A stretch of 7,268 nt of DNA from JBIOJM01 sp044450785 (GTDB lineage: Bacteria > Planctomycetota > Planctomycetia > Isosphaerales > Isosphaeraceae): contig JBIOJM010000430.1 of NCBI GenBank assembly GCA_044450785.1, positions 1 to 7,268 on the forward strand. Direction: 5' to 3'. Both the position numbers and the translations under genes were made by a program. This document shows, in pieces, positions 1 through 5,538 of the stretch; the stretch's first letter is position 1; each line of letters begins with the position of its first letter. The notes under the pieces were generated by a model. The model ran no database searches and was not told the DNA's origin. It saw only the letters and a program-made list of their open reading frames with translations.

Positions 1-65
1 AGTTCCGTCAAGTGACGGAAGCCGACGCGCGGCAGGCAGAGGCGCTGCGGTTGCTCAAAGCGTAG
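1..65 (+). CDS. C-terminal tail of an unidentified plus-strand gene (5' end outside window)
   Basis: The reading frame starting at base 3 is open to a TAG at 63-65 and gives FRQVTEADARQAEALRLLKA. The tail is Ala/Arg/Leu-rich with mostly G or C in third positions, which fits coding sequence in this genome, but 20 residues are too few to identify a family. It would be the only plus-strand gene here and would converge on the minus-strand operon that ends at 382. The open frame could also be chance, since stop codons are rare in GC-rich DNA. Confidence 0.3.
   Translation, partial: FRQVTEADARQAEALRLLKA
3..20. repeat. Perfect 8-bp inverted repeat at the left edge
   Basis: TTCCGTCA (3-10) is followed by AG and then its exact reverse complement TGACGGAA (13-20). 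The 2-base spacer is too short for an ordinary hairpin loop without opening inner pairs, so it looks more like a dyad-symmetric site. It lies inside the possible C-terminal coding tail, so it may simply be a coding coincidence. Confidence 0.4.
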
Positions 66-381
66 CCAAAAACGGGGACGGGTGATTGACACAAGTCGTT
101 TAACGCAAAGAAATTTCCCTTGAAGCCCCCTGGAACTTCGGTCTAAGAGTCGCCAGCCGGGAAAAATGATTGTCGTCGATCACACCCTCGATGATAGCGG
201 AGTCCGCTTTGACATGGGGATTTCAAGGGGCAAGGCCCCTTGCCTAGAACTACTCACGGGCCGTACCGAGGAACGACCCCCTTGATATCCCTTCCCGAAT
301 GGCGTCGCATCAAGGGCGATACCCTGAAACCGGCGTCTTGACGCCCGTCGGAGGCATGTGTACGCGTGATCTTAGGTGTCT
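66..381. other. 316-bp intergenic region between convergent gene ends
   Basis: No convincing gene is seen here. The first part (66-120) is less GC-rich than the surroundings and holds AAAAACGGGGACGGG at 68-82, which is reminiscent of the GGGGAC-type words often found beside dispersed bacterial repeats; that comparison is from memory. The middle holds a GC-rich hairpin (224-242) and then an 11-base match to an insertion-sequence end (244-254). No continuation of the peptidase domain is visible downstream of the stop at 382, in its own frame or in the adjacent open frame. A 39-codon plus-strand ORF at 166-285 is not credible. Confidence 0.5.
224..242. terminator. GC-rich hairpin between convergent gene ends; possible terminator
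   Basis: CAAGGGGC (224-231) and GCCCCTTG (235-242) form a perfect 8-bp stem with a 3-base loop (AAG on the plus strand). It lies 140 bp beyond the stop of the last minus-strand gene and 158 bp beyond the possible plus-strand stop, a position suited to bidirectional termination. Neither side has a run of T, so it is not a classical intrinsic terminator. It may instead be an RNA-stabilising stem or part of a dispersed repeat. Confidence 0.35.
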
Positions 382-699
382 TCAGGACATCAAGCAGGAA
401 CCGAGGAGAACGATGAAGACGGCAACGAATAGGAGGCCGACCAGCGCCTCGACCCAGGGATAGCGCGCCGAGATGGGCAGGCCACAACGGCGGCACCTTC
501 CTCGGAGCACCAGCCAACTGAGAATCGGCAGGTTGTCCCACTCCCGGATCGGATTGAGGCACTGGGGGCAGTGCGACCTGGGCCACAGCACGCTCAGTCT
601 GCGCGGAATGCGATAGATGCAGACATTAAGGAAACTGCCAACGCTTGCCCCGACCGCGAAGAGAAACGATCCCAGAATCAAATAATGGATCCAGGTCAT
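382..699 (-). CDS. Truncated prepilin peptidase: isolated N-terminal cysteine-rich domain
   Basis: This 105-residue protein matches the N-terminal domain of A24-type prepilin peptidases (PF06750-type). A first membrane helix (about residues 5-25) runs into the family signature GSFLNVCIYRIP (21-32). Next come C44-X2-C47 and C69-X2-C72, the usual four metal-binding cysteines, and a second hydrophobic segment (about 83-102). In full enzymes this part is a cytoplasmic zinc-binding loop associated with the N-methylation function, and the following A24 domain cuts the leader with two aspartates, one in a GxGD motif. Here the protein stops after the second helix, so both aspartates are missing. The ATG at 697-699 is chosen because GGAGG (707-711) sits 7 bases upstream; a longer frame back to 810 has no homology in its extra part. 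It overlaps the upstream gene by ATGA. It could be a deliberate stand-alone domain or a decayed enzyme. Leader cleavage by this protein is not expected. Confidence 0.85.
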   Translation of the reverse strand: MTWIHYLILGSFLFAVGASVGSFLNVCIYRIPRRLSVLWPRSHCPQCLNPIREWDNLPILSWLVLRGRCRRCGLPISARYPWVEALVGLLFVAVFIVLLGSCLMS

Positions 700-1217
700 A
701 CTGTTTCCTCCACGAGCGCAGCGACTGCAGGTCGTGCGTTCACGCTCGGGTCGGGGAGACGTACCTTCATGAGCACGAGCTGGTAAGCGATCAGCACCAG
801 GTAAAGGCAAACGATCAACGGGATCAGCATCCCTACCCGGAATCGGGTCCCGAAGAGAGAGGCCCGGCTGAGGACCAATGTGACCGGGAGGAAGGCTGCG
901 GTAAGCAGGTACTTCCCAAAGATGAACGTCATGATCCCCCGATCGAGCAGGAACCGCATGACGGGATTGATCTCCACGCAGTCGGCGTCGAGCAGGACCA
1001 CGGTGATCAACCCGTCGGTCAAGGTCAGTATCAGGAGAAGGACGCCGAGGGAGAACAAGCGTCGGGGGAACCGATCGACGACGGAAGTCCGCCTGTGGTC
1101 GTCAGTGCGGCGGAATTCCCGCCGCCGTCCCTGGGTCAGGAACACGTCCCAGGGCCTGGTCGGCCGTTTGCGGCGCTCGATGGGACCGCACTGATCGTGT
1201 CTCGGCTTGCCGTTCAT
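696..1217 (-). CDS. DUF5658-type three-helix membrane protein
   Basis: This 173-residue protein has a strongly basic cytoplasm-like N-terminus (RRREFRRTDDHRR at 31-43) and then three predicted membrane segments at about 54-76, 96-117 and 127-150. Between the first two is the motif DADCVEINPVMRFLLDRG (77-94). The pattern of an Asp/Thr-containing first helix, then E-x-NP-x-M, then a Gly/Lys start to the second helix is what I know from the DUF5658 family, whose function is unknown. The start is ATG at 1215-1217 with a purine-rich GGTGGTGAG just before it. Its TGA overlaps the next gene's ATG (696-699), implying translational coupling to the peptidase-like domain. The insertion sequence ends only 30 bp upstream of its start codon, so its former transcription from the pilus operon may be disturbed. 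The family call rests on pattern recognition. Confidence 0.75.
   Translation of the reverse strand: MNGKPRHDQCGPIERRKRPTRPWDVFLTQGRRREFRRTDDHRRTSVVDRFPRRLFSLGVLLLILTLTDGLITVVLLDADCVEINPVMRFLLDRGIMTFIFGKYLLTAAFLPVTLVLSRASLFGTRFRVGMLIPLIVCLYLVLIAYQLVLMKVRLPDPSVNARPAVAALVEETV
700..711 (-). promoter_or_regulatory. Strong ribosome binding site deciding the peptidase-domain start
   Basis: On the minus strand GGAGG (707-711) followed by AAACAGT leads straight into the ATG at 697-699. The 7-base spacing is near optimal. It lies inside the end of the DUF5658-type gene and fixes the start of the 105-residue protein over the longer in-frame start at 810. Confidence 0.75.
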
Positions 1218-1242
1218 CTCACCACCCGCTGTCGGAAATACG

Positions 1243-1247
1243 AAGTT
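1243..1247. repeat. Left target-site duplication (AAGTT)
   Basis: AAGTT directly abuts the left insertion-sequence end CAGTAGTTC and is repeated in the same orientation at 2570-2574, next to the right end. A 5-bp duplication fits the transposase type. The exact boundary is slightly uncertain, because the TTC just outside or at both ends also matches as an inverted repeat. Confidence 0.7.
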
Positions 1248-1261
1248 CAGTAGTTCTAGAA
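1248..1261 (+). repeat. Left terminal inverted repeat of the insertion sequence
   Basis: CAGTAGTTCTAGAA reads inward from the left end. It pairs with the right end at 2556-2569 with two mismatches in 14 and lies just beyond the 3' end of the transposase gene. Confidence 0.8.
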
Positions 1262-1277
1262 ACCCTTCCCCGGTCCT

Positions 1278-2465
1278 CTAAATCAGAAGTTCTGAACATA
1301 ATTGCCTTTCCGTCTGCGTCTCCCCGACCGTTCCGTACGTCGCCTCGATCACCTCGCGAATCCAGGAGAGCAGCGTCCGAAGTCGCAGACGTTCCTGCCG
1401 GATCAGTCGCCCGCCGCGACGCGGTGTCGACAAGACCTGGAAATGCCACCACACCCATTCGTTGCGGAGCACCAACGCAATCCCCACGTACAAGAGCCGC
1501 AACTCGGGTCGACGCGTCGAAGTTCGCCCGCGGCCCTGGTTCAGCTGTCGGTAGCTCGACTCGATCCCGAAACGCGACCGGTACGTCTCCCGCACCCACT
1601 GGAACGAATGCCGACTCACCCCCCAGCACGCGTAGACCAGCGCCTGACGTCCCTTCCGCTTCCACTTCCCCCGGTAGTTGCGGCAGGCCACGCAGATCGT
1701 GACCTTCGCCGTCCGTTTTGTGCCGTTGGTCATCGTGTACTCGAACCAACCGCTGCGCTTCCGTGCCGCGAACACACGCGTCCCGCTGGGGCCGCGCGGG
1801 TCGTCGGGTTTGAGGCCGCGGACCACCACCGGCATCAGGAACGGGTATCGCGCCGCCTGCATGTAGCGGATCACGTCCACGCTGTAGAACCCGCGATCCA
1901 ACAGCACCAGGCGCACCGCGATCCCGACCGATCGGGCCTGTTTCAGGAGGCGTTGGACGACGTCTTTCATCGCCTCGCCCTTGGCCACGGTGGTCAGGGC
2001 GACGGTGTACCGCTGCCCCTTGCAGACCACGTAGGCGGTGGCATAGGCATGGAAGTGACTGGTGCCGCACTTGGCCTGAGAGCGATCGACCTCGTTGGGA
2101 TCGTGGAACGGTTCGCCGTGATAGGGGATCAACGTGAGGTCGATCGCCAGCCGTTGTGGGCGTTTCCGCAGCGCCTTGGGGAGCCGTCCGGCCAAGGCGC
2201 GGTTGAGCTGCCGCTGAAGCGCGGCGAACTCGGGCATGCAGGCATACAGCGCGGTTCGGACGGACTCGTCGGAGGGGACGTCTCGGAGCCGTTGGCAGGC
2301 GTCGTGGATCGAGCTGAGCTTGGCGGCGGCGACCAGCAAGACCGACCAGAGGATCGGGATGGTGACCTTCCGCTTGTGGTCGCGGAGTGGCACGTGGGCC
2401 TGGAGGAATTCGGTGGCGGACTTGTGGACCTGATGTCGGTCGAGCGTATGATGGTGTGGGCGCAT
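1278..2465 (-). CDS. DDE transposase of the ISH3-like insertion sequence
   Basis: This 395-residue transposase catalyses cutting and joining of the element's ends. An N-terminal region (about 1-95) likely binds the inverted repeats. The catalytic RNase H-like core follows: first Asp in IDLTLIPYHG (D109), second Asp in LLDRGFYSVDVIRYMQ (D190), and Glu in YRSRFGIESSYRQLNQ (E302). The last of these resembles the Y-R-E signature of the IS4 superfamily, though the lysine that usually ends it is not at the expected place. Blocks such as SHFHAYATAYVVC between the Asps resemble ISH3-type transposases. I chose ATG at 2463-2465 because GGAGG (2471-2475) lies 5 bases upstream; a TTG ten codons further up has no such support. 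It ends in TAG, 30 bp from the left end of the element. No frameshift or internal stop is seen, so it should be functional. Confidence 0.9.
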   Translation of the reverse strand: MRPHHHTLDRHQVHKSATEFLQAHVPLRDHKRKVTIPILWSVLLVAAAKLSSIHDACQRLRDVPSDESVRTALYACMPEFAALQRQLNRALAGRLPKALRKRPQRLAIDLTLIPYHGEPFHDPNEVDRSQAKCGTSHFHAYATAYVVCKGQRYTVALTTVAKGEAMKDVVQRLLKQARSVGIAVRLVLLDRGFYSVDVIRYMQAARYPFLMPVVVRGLKPDDPRGPSGTRVFAARKRSGWFEYTMTNGTKRTAKVTICVACRNYRGKWKRKGRQALVYACWGVSRHSFQWVRETYRSRFGIESSYRQLNQGRGRTSTRRPELRLLYVGIALVLRNEWVWWHFQVLSTPRRGGRLIRQERLRLRTLLSWIREVIEATYGTVGETQTERQLCSELLI

Positions 2466-2475
2466 GGCTCCCTCC
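2466..2475 (-). promoter_or_regulatory. Ribosome binding site of the transposase
   Basis: GGAGG (2471-2475, minus strand) followed by GAGCC precedes the ATG at 2463-2465. It selects this ATG over the in-frame TTG at 2493-2495. I see no convincing -35/-10 pair in the roughly 100 bp between this site and the right end. Confidence 0.7.
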
Positions 2476-2555
2476 GGAAATGGTTCCGTGTCCAAAAGCC
2501 ATGATCCGAAAGGACCTTGCGCCCATCTACATCAATCTCCTGCTCGGCCGACCAA

Positions 2556-2569
2556 TTTTGGAACTACTG
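2556..2569 (-). repeat. Right terminal inverted repeat of the insertion sequence
   Basis: Read inward on the minus strand from 2569 it is CAGTAGTTCCAAAA, matching the left end in 12 of 14 positions. It lies upstream of the transposase gene, so any transposase promoter must be between here and 2475. Confidence 0.8.
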
Positions 2570-2574
2570 AAGTT
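2570..2574. repeat. Right target-site duplication (AAGTT)
   Basis: Same-orientation copy of the AAGTT at 1243-1247, directly beside the right terminal repeat. Removing the element and one copy restores a gap of about 72 bp between the GspK-like stop and the DUF5658-type start. Confidence 0.7.
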
Positions 2575-2588
2575 GGAACGAATCAGGG

Positions 2589-2613
2589 GGTCCGCACGGT
2601 GAGGAGGCGGACC
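2589..2613 (-). terminator. Hairpin directly after the GspK-like gene; possible terminator or intercistronic stem
   Basis: GGTCCGC (2589-2595) and GCGGACC (2607-2613) form a perfect 7-bp GC-rich stem around an 11-base loop. On the minus strand the stem begins 3 bases after the TAG of the GspK-like gene. No T-run follows, so it is not a textbook intrinsic terminator. It could slow polymerase or protect the pilin mRNA 3' end. It predates or is independent of the insertion sequence, which begins 20 bp further on. Confidence 0.4.
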
Positions 2614-2616
2614 AAG

Positions 2617-2964
2617 CTAAGGCCCGGTCGCGGTGGGGACTGCGGAGACGGACCAGAAATTCCCGCCTTCCGATGCAATCACGACCGTGTAGGAGCGTGG
2701 ACCCAATGACGTGCCCACGCTGACAACGACGCAGTACGGAGCCGATGGCGGTAGCCCGTTCTCCAGCAGGGCCAATCCCTGGGCCGCCGCCATGAGGCTC
2801 CCTTGGTCATTCACGACCTGGCGCGATCGATACGCTTCGACACGCAGCACCGTGGCGATCTGTCGATAGGCCAGGCCCAGCACGGAGAGCAACAACACGA
2901 GGAACACGAGCACAAGCATCAGCGCATACCCGCGCCTCGTGGAGACCGACGAGTTGGCGTTCAT
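2617..2964 (-). CDS. GspK/PilX-like minor pseudopilin, unusually short
   Basis: This 115-residue protein begins with a class III prepilin leader ending RRG (10-12), a predicted cleavage before Y13, and then a long hydrophobic helix (13-33: YALMLVLVFLVLLLSVLGLAY). Position +5 of the mature protein is Leu, not the near-universal Glu. Loss of Glu+5 is characteristic of GspK and related PilX-type tip subunits. Its position as the last pilin gene after I- and J-like genes also matches GspK. A typical GspK is about 300 residues with a large inserted alpha domain, which is absent here; the remaining ~80 residues look like a minimal pilin fold (helix, then beta strands). It starts 14 bp after the J-like stop. 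A purine-rich GAGGCGG lies upstream at a rather long distance. The operon is interrupted downstream by the insertion sequence. Role as a tip protein is inferred. Confidence 0.7.
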   Translation of the reverse strand: MNANSSVSTRRGYALMLVLVFLVLLLSVLGLAYRQIATVLRVEAYRSRQVVNDQGSLMAAAQGLALLENGLPPSAPYCVVVSVGTSLGPRSYTVVIASEGGNFWSVSAVPTATGP

Positions 2965-2978
2965 TGGCGTCGACCGCC

Positions 2979-3542
2979 TCAGGGTTTGGGAGGGTCCAGC
3001 GCAATGAAAGCATAGGTCAGACTCACGTCGCGGTCCGAGAACGTCATCGTGATTGCGACCCCGTTGTCGAGTTCCAGCGGCACGACGGAGAACGCGCTGA
3101 GTCCTTTGGCCACAGTCACGGTCGTGCCGGCGTTCTCATCCCAGCGGACCAGGGCGTCTCCTTGAGCTTGATAGGAAATGAGGGTATCCGGGGCGGACCA
3201 CTTGGGCGTGAGATCCACGTCGGAACCGCCGTGGAAACAGAGGCGCAGCCAGGTGGGGCTCGGTTGCATTCGGCCCACGAACACGGCGTTGGTTTTCGGG
3301 CCCAGCCTTCCCTCGGGATTGGACAAGCTGCCTCCGAGGTCACGTGCGAGGGCCGCCGCCGCGAGATTGGCCTCCTGCGCGATCCGGCACCGCGAGGCGG
3401 CGTCGAACGCGGGGCGGCAGAACCCCCGCCAGGATGCGGCCAGGAGCAGCGCCAGCAGAGTCATGAGACCGCTGACGATCGTCAGCTCCACCACCGTGAA
3501 GCCGTCAGGGGGCCGTCGGCCCGGGGACCGAGGCGCGATCAT
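2979..3542 (-). CDS. GspJ/PilW-like minor pseudopilin
   Basis: This 187-residue protein has a short basic leader (RSPGRRPPDG, residues 5-14) with predicted prepilin peptidase cleavage between G14 and F15. The mature start FTVVELTIVSGLMTLLALLL has the conserved Glu at +5 (E19) and a hydrophobic helix. The following ~150 residues form a typical minor-pseudopilin globular region, with no cysteine pair positioned as in known pilins. Length (GspJ about 190-200 residues) and gene order, after an I-like and before a K-like gene, support GspJ/PilW. In type II secretion GspI, J and K form the tip complex that starts the pseudopilus. Its ATG overlaps the stop of the upstream gene by ATGA (3539-3542), so translation is probably coupled. 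PilW of a type IV pilus is the alternative name. Confidence 0.75.
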   Translation of the reverse strand: MIAPRSPGRRPPDGFTVVELTIVSGLMTLLALLLAASWRGFCRPAFDAASRCRIAQEANLAAAALARDLGGSLSNPEGRLGPKTNAVFVGRMQPSPTWLRLCFHGGSDVDLTPKWSAPDTLISYQAQGDALVRWDENAGTTVTVAKGLSAFSVVPLELDNGVAITMTFSDRDVSLTYAFIALDPPKP

Positions 3543-3949
3543 GGCGGGGACGCCGTGACGGAGACATGGATCGTCACCGCCTGACCGTCAGGCGATTTCT
3601 CGATCGGTGCGACGATCGCAACCACGTAAGGAACCACGACCGGTGCCGGCGCAGTCGCCGTTGGCAAGGGATCACTCCCTTTCTGGAACGAGGCGGCGAC
3701 ACCGAGCTTGCGCGCCCAGCCGTCGCACGCCGGAACCAGCGAGAAGGTCGCCCCCGCGCCGAAGTGGGCCGACCCGGGGTCGAGGCCCAGTGCGACCTTC
3801 CGCGACATTCGCGATTGCATCACCACGAGCGGACAGACTCCCGCGAGTCCGATCCCGAGCAGCACGAACGCGACCATCGCTTCGGGCAACGAATAGCCCG
3901 CGCGGGCCAGACCGCCCGCCGCCGCTGTTGCATGATCGGCAAGCCTCAT
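3539..3949 (-). CDS. GspI/PilV-like minor pseudopilin
   Basis: This 136-residue protein has an 18-residue leader ending GLARAG and predicted cleavage between G18 and Y19. The mature N-terminus YSLPEAMVAFVLLGIGLAGV has Glu at +5 (E23) and the proline at +4 seen in many GspI/PilV proteins. The short C-terminal region is rich in Ala, Pro and Val and ends with a beta-rich segment (VVVPYVVAIVAP, then VTIHVSVTA). Size and position match GspI, the subunit that bridges J and K at the pseudopilus tip. Both ends overlap neighbours by the 4-base ATGA (3946-3949 and 3539-3542), a sign of translational coupling and of fixed stoichiometry among the minor pilins. The leader is longer than usual but no better start is visible. 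Confidence 0.75.
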   Translation of the reverse strand: MRLADHATAAAGGLARAGYSLPEAMVAFVLLGIGLAGVCPLVVMQSRMSRKVALGLDPGSAHFGAGATFSLVPACDGWARKLGVAASFQKGSDPLPTATAPAPVVVPYVVAIVAPIEKSPDGQAVTIHVSVTASPP

Positions 3950-4410
3950 TGGGATGAAGGGACGATCGCGGGCTGGCCGTCGGCCTGGATCGCGCCGGCG
4001 ACGAGCCCATTCTGGTCAATGGTGAACGATCCCCGCCATGCCGAACTTTCTGTCCGCGTGGCCGAGATCTGCAAGACGCTCGCGTCCGCCGCGGAGACCG
4101 CGTAGGCGTACGGCGTCGCGTTCGAGAGGAGCGCGGGGTCGATCAGATCGAGTTCCTGGAGCACGGAAAGATCGGCGACGTAGGCGCGGTTGTCGAGCCA
4201 GTAGGCCCGCTCGGCCACCCAGATGGCCCGCAGGTTGGCCACGGCGAGGTCGGCCTTCGATTGCTCGACGGCGCGCTGAAACAAGGGCGCGGAGAGCGAG
4301 AGCAGGATGGCCATCAAGGTCAACACCACCGTGACCTCGATGATCGTGAATCCGCCCCGGCGGGAGGCCGGCCCGGGGAGCGCCGCACGGGTCGAAATCG
4401 GTATCCACAC
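3946..4410 (-). CDS. Major-type pilin / GspG-like pseudopilin
   Basis: This 154-residue protein carries the clearest class III signal in the window: basic SRRGG then FTIIEVTVVLTLMAILLSLS. Cleavage is predicted between G20 and F21, with Glu at +5 (E25). The helix continues amphipathically (FQRAVEQSKADLAVANLRAIWVAERAYWLDN, about 44-74, with the Leu/Ala spacing of pilins). A C-terminal beta region follows. It is the first pilin gene after the platform protein, the usual place of the major pseudopilin gspG, and its length is right for GspG. I do not see an evident GspG calcium-site pattern, so a type IV-like major pilin or a GspH-type subunit is also possible. The start is GTG (4408-4410), 4 bp after the gspF stop and the only start codon upstream of the leader; its ribosome binding site is weak, suggesting coupling to gspF. 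Confidence 0.75.
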   Translation of the reverse strand: MWIPISTRAALPGPASRRGGFTIIEVTVVLTLMAILLSLSAPLFQRAVEQSKADLAVANLRAIWVAERAYWLDNRAYVADLSVLQELDLIDPALLSNATPYAYAVSAADASVLQISATRTESSAWRGSFTIDQNGLVAGAIQADGQPAIVPSSQ

Positions 4411-4414
4411 GGGA

Positions 4415-5509
4415 TCAATTGACCTTTCCCGCCATCTCGAACATGGGCATGTAGATCGCGAGCATCAGTCCGGCGATCGTCATCCCCATGCCCATGATGA
4501 TGACCGGCTCGAGCATCTTGGTCACCTTCAGGACGAGGGTCTCCATCTTCTCTTTATAGTAGGGCGCGATTTGCTCCATCACGAGGGCGAGCTGCCCCGA
4601 TTCCTCGCCGACGCGGACCATGTTGGTAATCATGGACGGGAAGAGCCCGGTCTCCTCCAGGGCGAACGCGAGGGGACGCCCGGACGCGACCCGCGCCTGG
4701 GAGTGGGTCAGGGCCCTCCGGTAGATGGGGTTGGTGTGGAAGACGCCGATCAATGTGGTCATGGTCTCCATCATCGGCACGCCGTTCTTCAGGAGCAGGG
4801 CGATGTTGGAGGCGAACCGGTACATGGCCATCTGGACCAGGAGTTCGCCAACCATCGGAGTGACCAGGCCCACACCACCGAGATTGCGCCGGCCGCTCTC
4901 GGTGCGGCTGTAACGCCGAAAGACGATGGCGACCCCGATGGACCCGACGGCTATAAACAGTCCGTACTTGACGACGAAAGCCGAGGCATCGACCACGAAC
5001 TGAGTGATCGCCGGCAACTCGGCCCCCATGTCATTGAACATCTTGGCGAAGGTCGGCACGACCAGCCAGAGCATGACCGTCACGGCGATGATCGCAACCA
5101 GGATGAGAATCATCGGATACATCAAGGCCCCGGTCACCTTGCGTTTGGTCTCGCGGGAATCGTGGATCTGCTTGTTCAACTCAATGAGGACCGGGCCCAT
5201 CTTGCCAGTGACCTCGCCCGTCTTGATCACTTCGATCCAGTGGTGCTCGAAGATCTCGGGATGGCTCGCGGCGGCGGCGTTGAGCGCGCTTCCCGCGGCG
5301 ACCCGGCCCGCGATCGTCTCCAGGACGCGACGCAGTTTCGTGCTCTGGTTCTGCTCGGAACAGATCCGGATGGCTTGTAACAAGGGAGTGCCCGCGCAGA
5401 CCAGGGTCGAGAGCTGGTGGAAGAACGTCATGGTGTCGTCCACCTTGACCCGGGAGTGCGGCTTGCTAGCCAACCGGGCGTGAGCGGCGACCCATTCCTC
5501 AAAGCCCAT
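4415..5509 (-). CDS. gspF: GspF/PilC-type inner-membrane platform protein
   Basis: This 364-residue integral membrane protein forms the base on which the ATPase works and from which pilins are extruded. It has the duplicated T2SSF architecture: a first cytoplasmic helical domain (about 27-130, FFHQLSTLVCAGTPLLQAI), membrane segments at about 131-155 and 178-198, a second copy of the domain (about 228-333, YRFASNIALLLKNGVPMMETM), and a last membrane segment (about 334-355). Both copies show the internal G-E-x-S/T-G motif: GEVTGKMGPVL (98-108) and GEESGQLALVM (301-311). It is shorter than the usual ~400 residues because the N-terminal extension before the first domain is brief. The ATG at 5507-5509 follows GGGGGA with a 5-base spacer. 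It lies 29 bp after the ATPase stop. PilC of a type IV pilus is structurally equivalent, so the system type is not settled by this gene. Confidence 0.93.
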   Translation of the reverse strand: MGFEEWVAAHARLASKPHSRVKVDDTMTFFHQLSTLVCAGTPLLQAIRICSEQNQSTKLRRVLETIAGRVAAGSALNAAAASHPEIFEHHWIEVIKTGEVTGKMGPVLIELNKQIHDSRETKRKVTGALMYPMILILVAIIAVTVMLWLVVPTFAKMFNDMGAELPAITQFVVDASAFVVKYGLFIAVGSIGVAIVFRRYSRTESGRRNLGGVGLVTPMVGELLVQMAMYRFASNIALLLKNGVPMMETMTTLIGVFHTNPIYRRALTHSQARVASGRPLAFALEETGLFPSMITNMVRVGEESGQLALVMEQIAPYYKEKMETLVLKVTKMLEPVIIMGMGMTIAGLMLAIYMPMFEMAGKVN

Positions 5510-5538
5510 GGGGATCCCCCTGTCCCGCGGCGCGGTGG

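Larger units (their letters stand above)
1248..2569 (-). mobile_element. Complete insertion sequence, ISH3-like, about 1322 bp
   Basis: The two ends are imperfect inverted repeats. The left end reads CAGTAGTTCTAGAA inward from 1248. The right end reads CAGTAGTTCCAAAA inward from 2569 on the minus strand: 12 of 14 bases agree and the first nine are identical. A direct repeat AAGTT flanks the element at 1243-1247 and 2570-2574. One full-length transposase gene fills nearly all of it. Length near 1.3 kb, ends starting CAGT, a 5-bp duplication and the transposase motifs fit the ISH3 group of DDE elements as I remember it; assignment to another IS4-superfamily group is the main alternative. Nothing looks decayed, so it may be recently active. 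Confidence 0.85.

Noticed and set aside
166..285. 39-codon plus-strand ORF in the left intergenic region
   Set aside because: It has no good ribosome binding site, contains the hairpin and shows no recognisable protein pattern.
1230..1275. Possible outward promoter formed across the left element end
   Set aside because: The best pair is TTTCTA and TATTTC with a 16-base spacing, only about half matching consensus on each side.
1283..1295. 13-base palindrome TCAGAAGTTCTGA at the transposase 3' end
   Set aside because: The single-base centre leaves no loop, no T-run follows, and it lies within the last transposase codons.
1302..2504. Long 400-codon plus-strand ORF
   Set aside because: It is antisense to the transposase. 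GC-rich coding DNA leaves few stops on the opposite strand, and its composition (Arg, Pro, His, Gly) resembles no protein family.
1219..2526. 435-codon minus-strand ORF overlapping the transposase in another frame
   Set aside because: It runs across both sides of the transposase gene and over the left element boundary, is Arg/Pro-rich and shows no motif. It is a frame shadow, not a programmed frameshift product.
4307..5380. 357-codon plus-strand ORF opposite gspF
   Set aside because: It is His/Asp-rich as expected for the complement of a membrane protein gene. The minus strand encodes a clear GspF.
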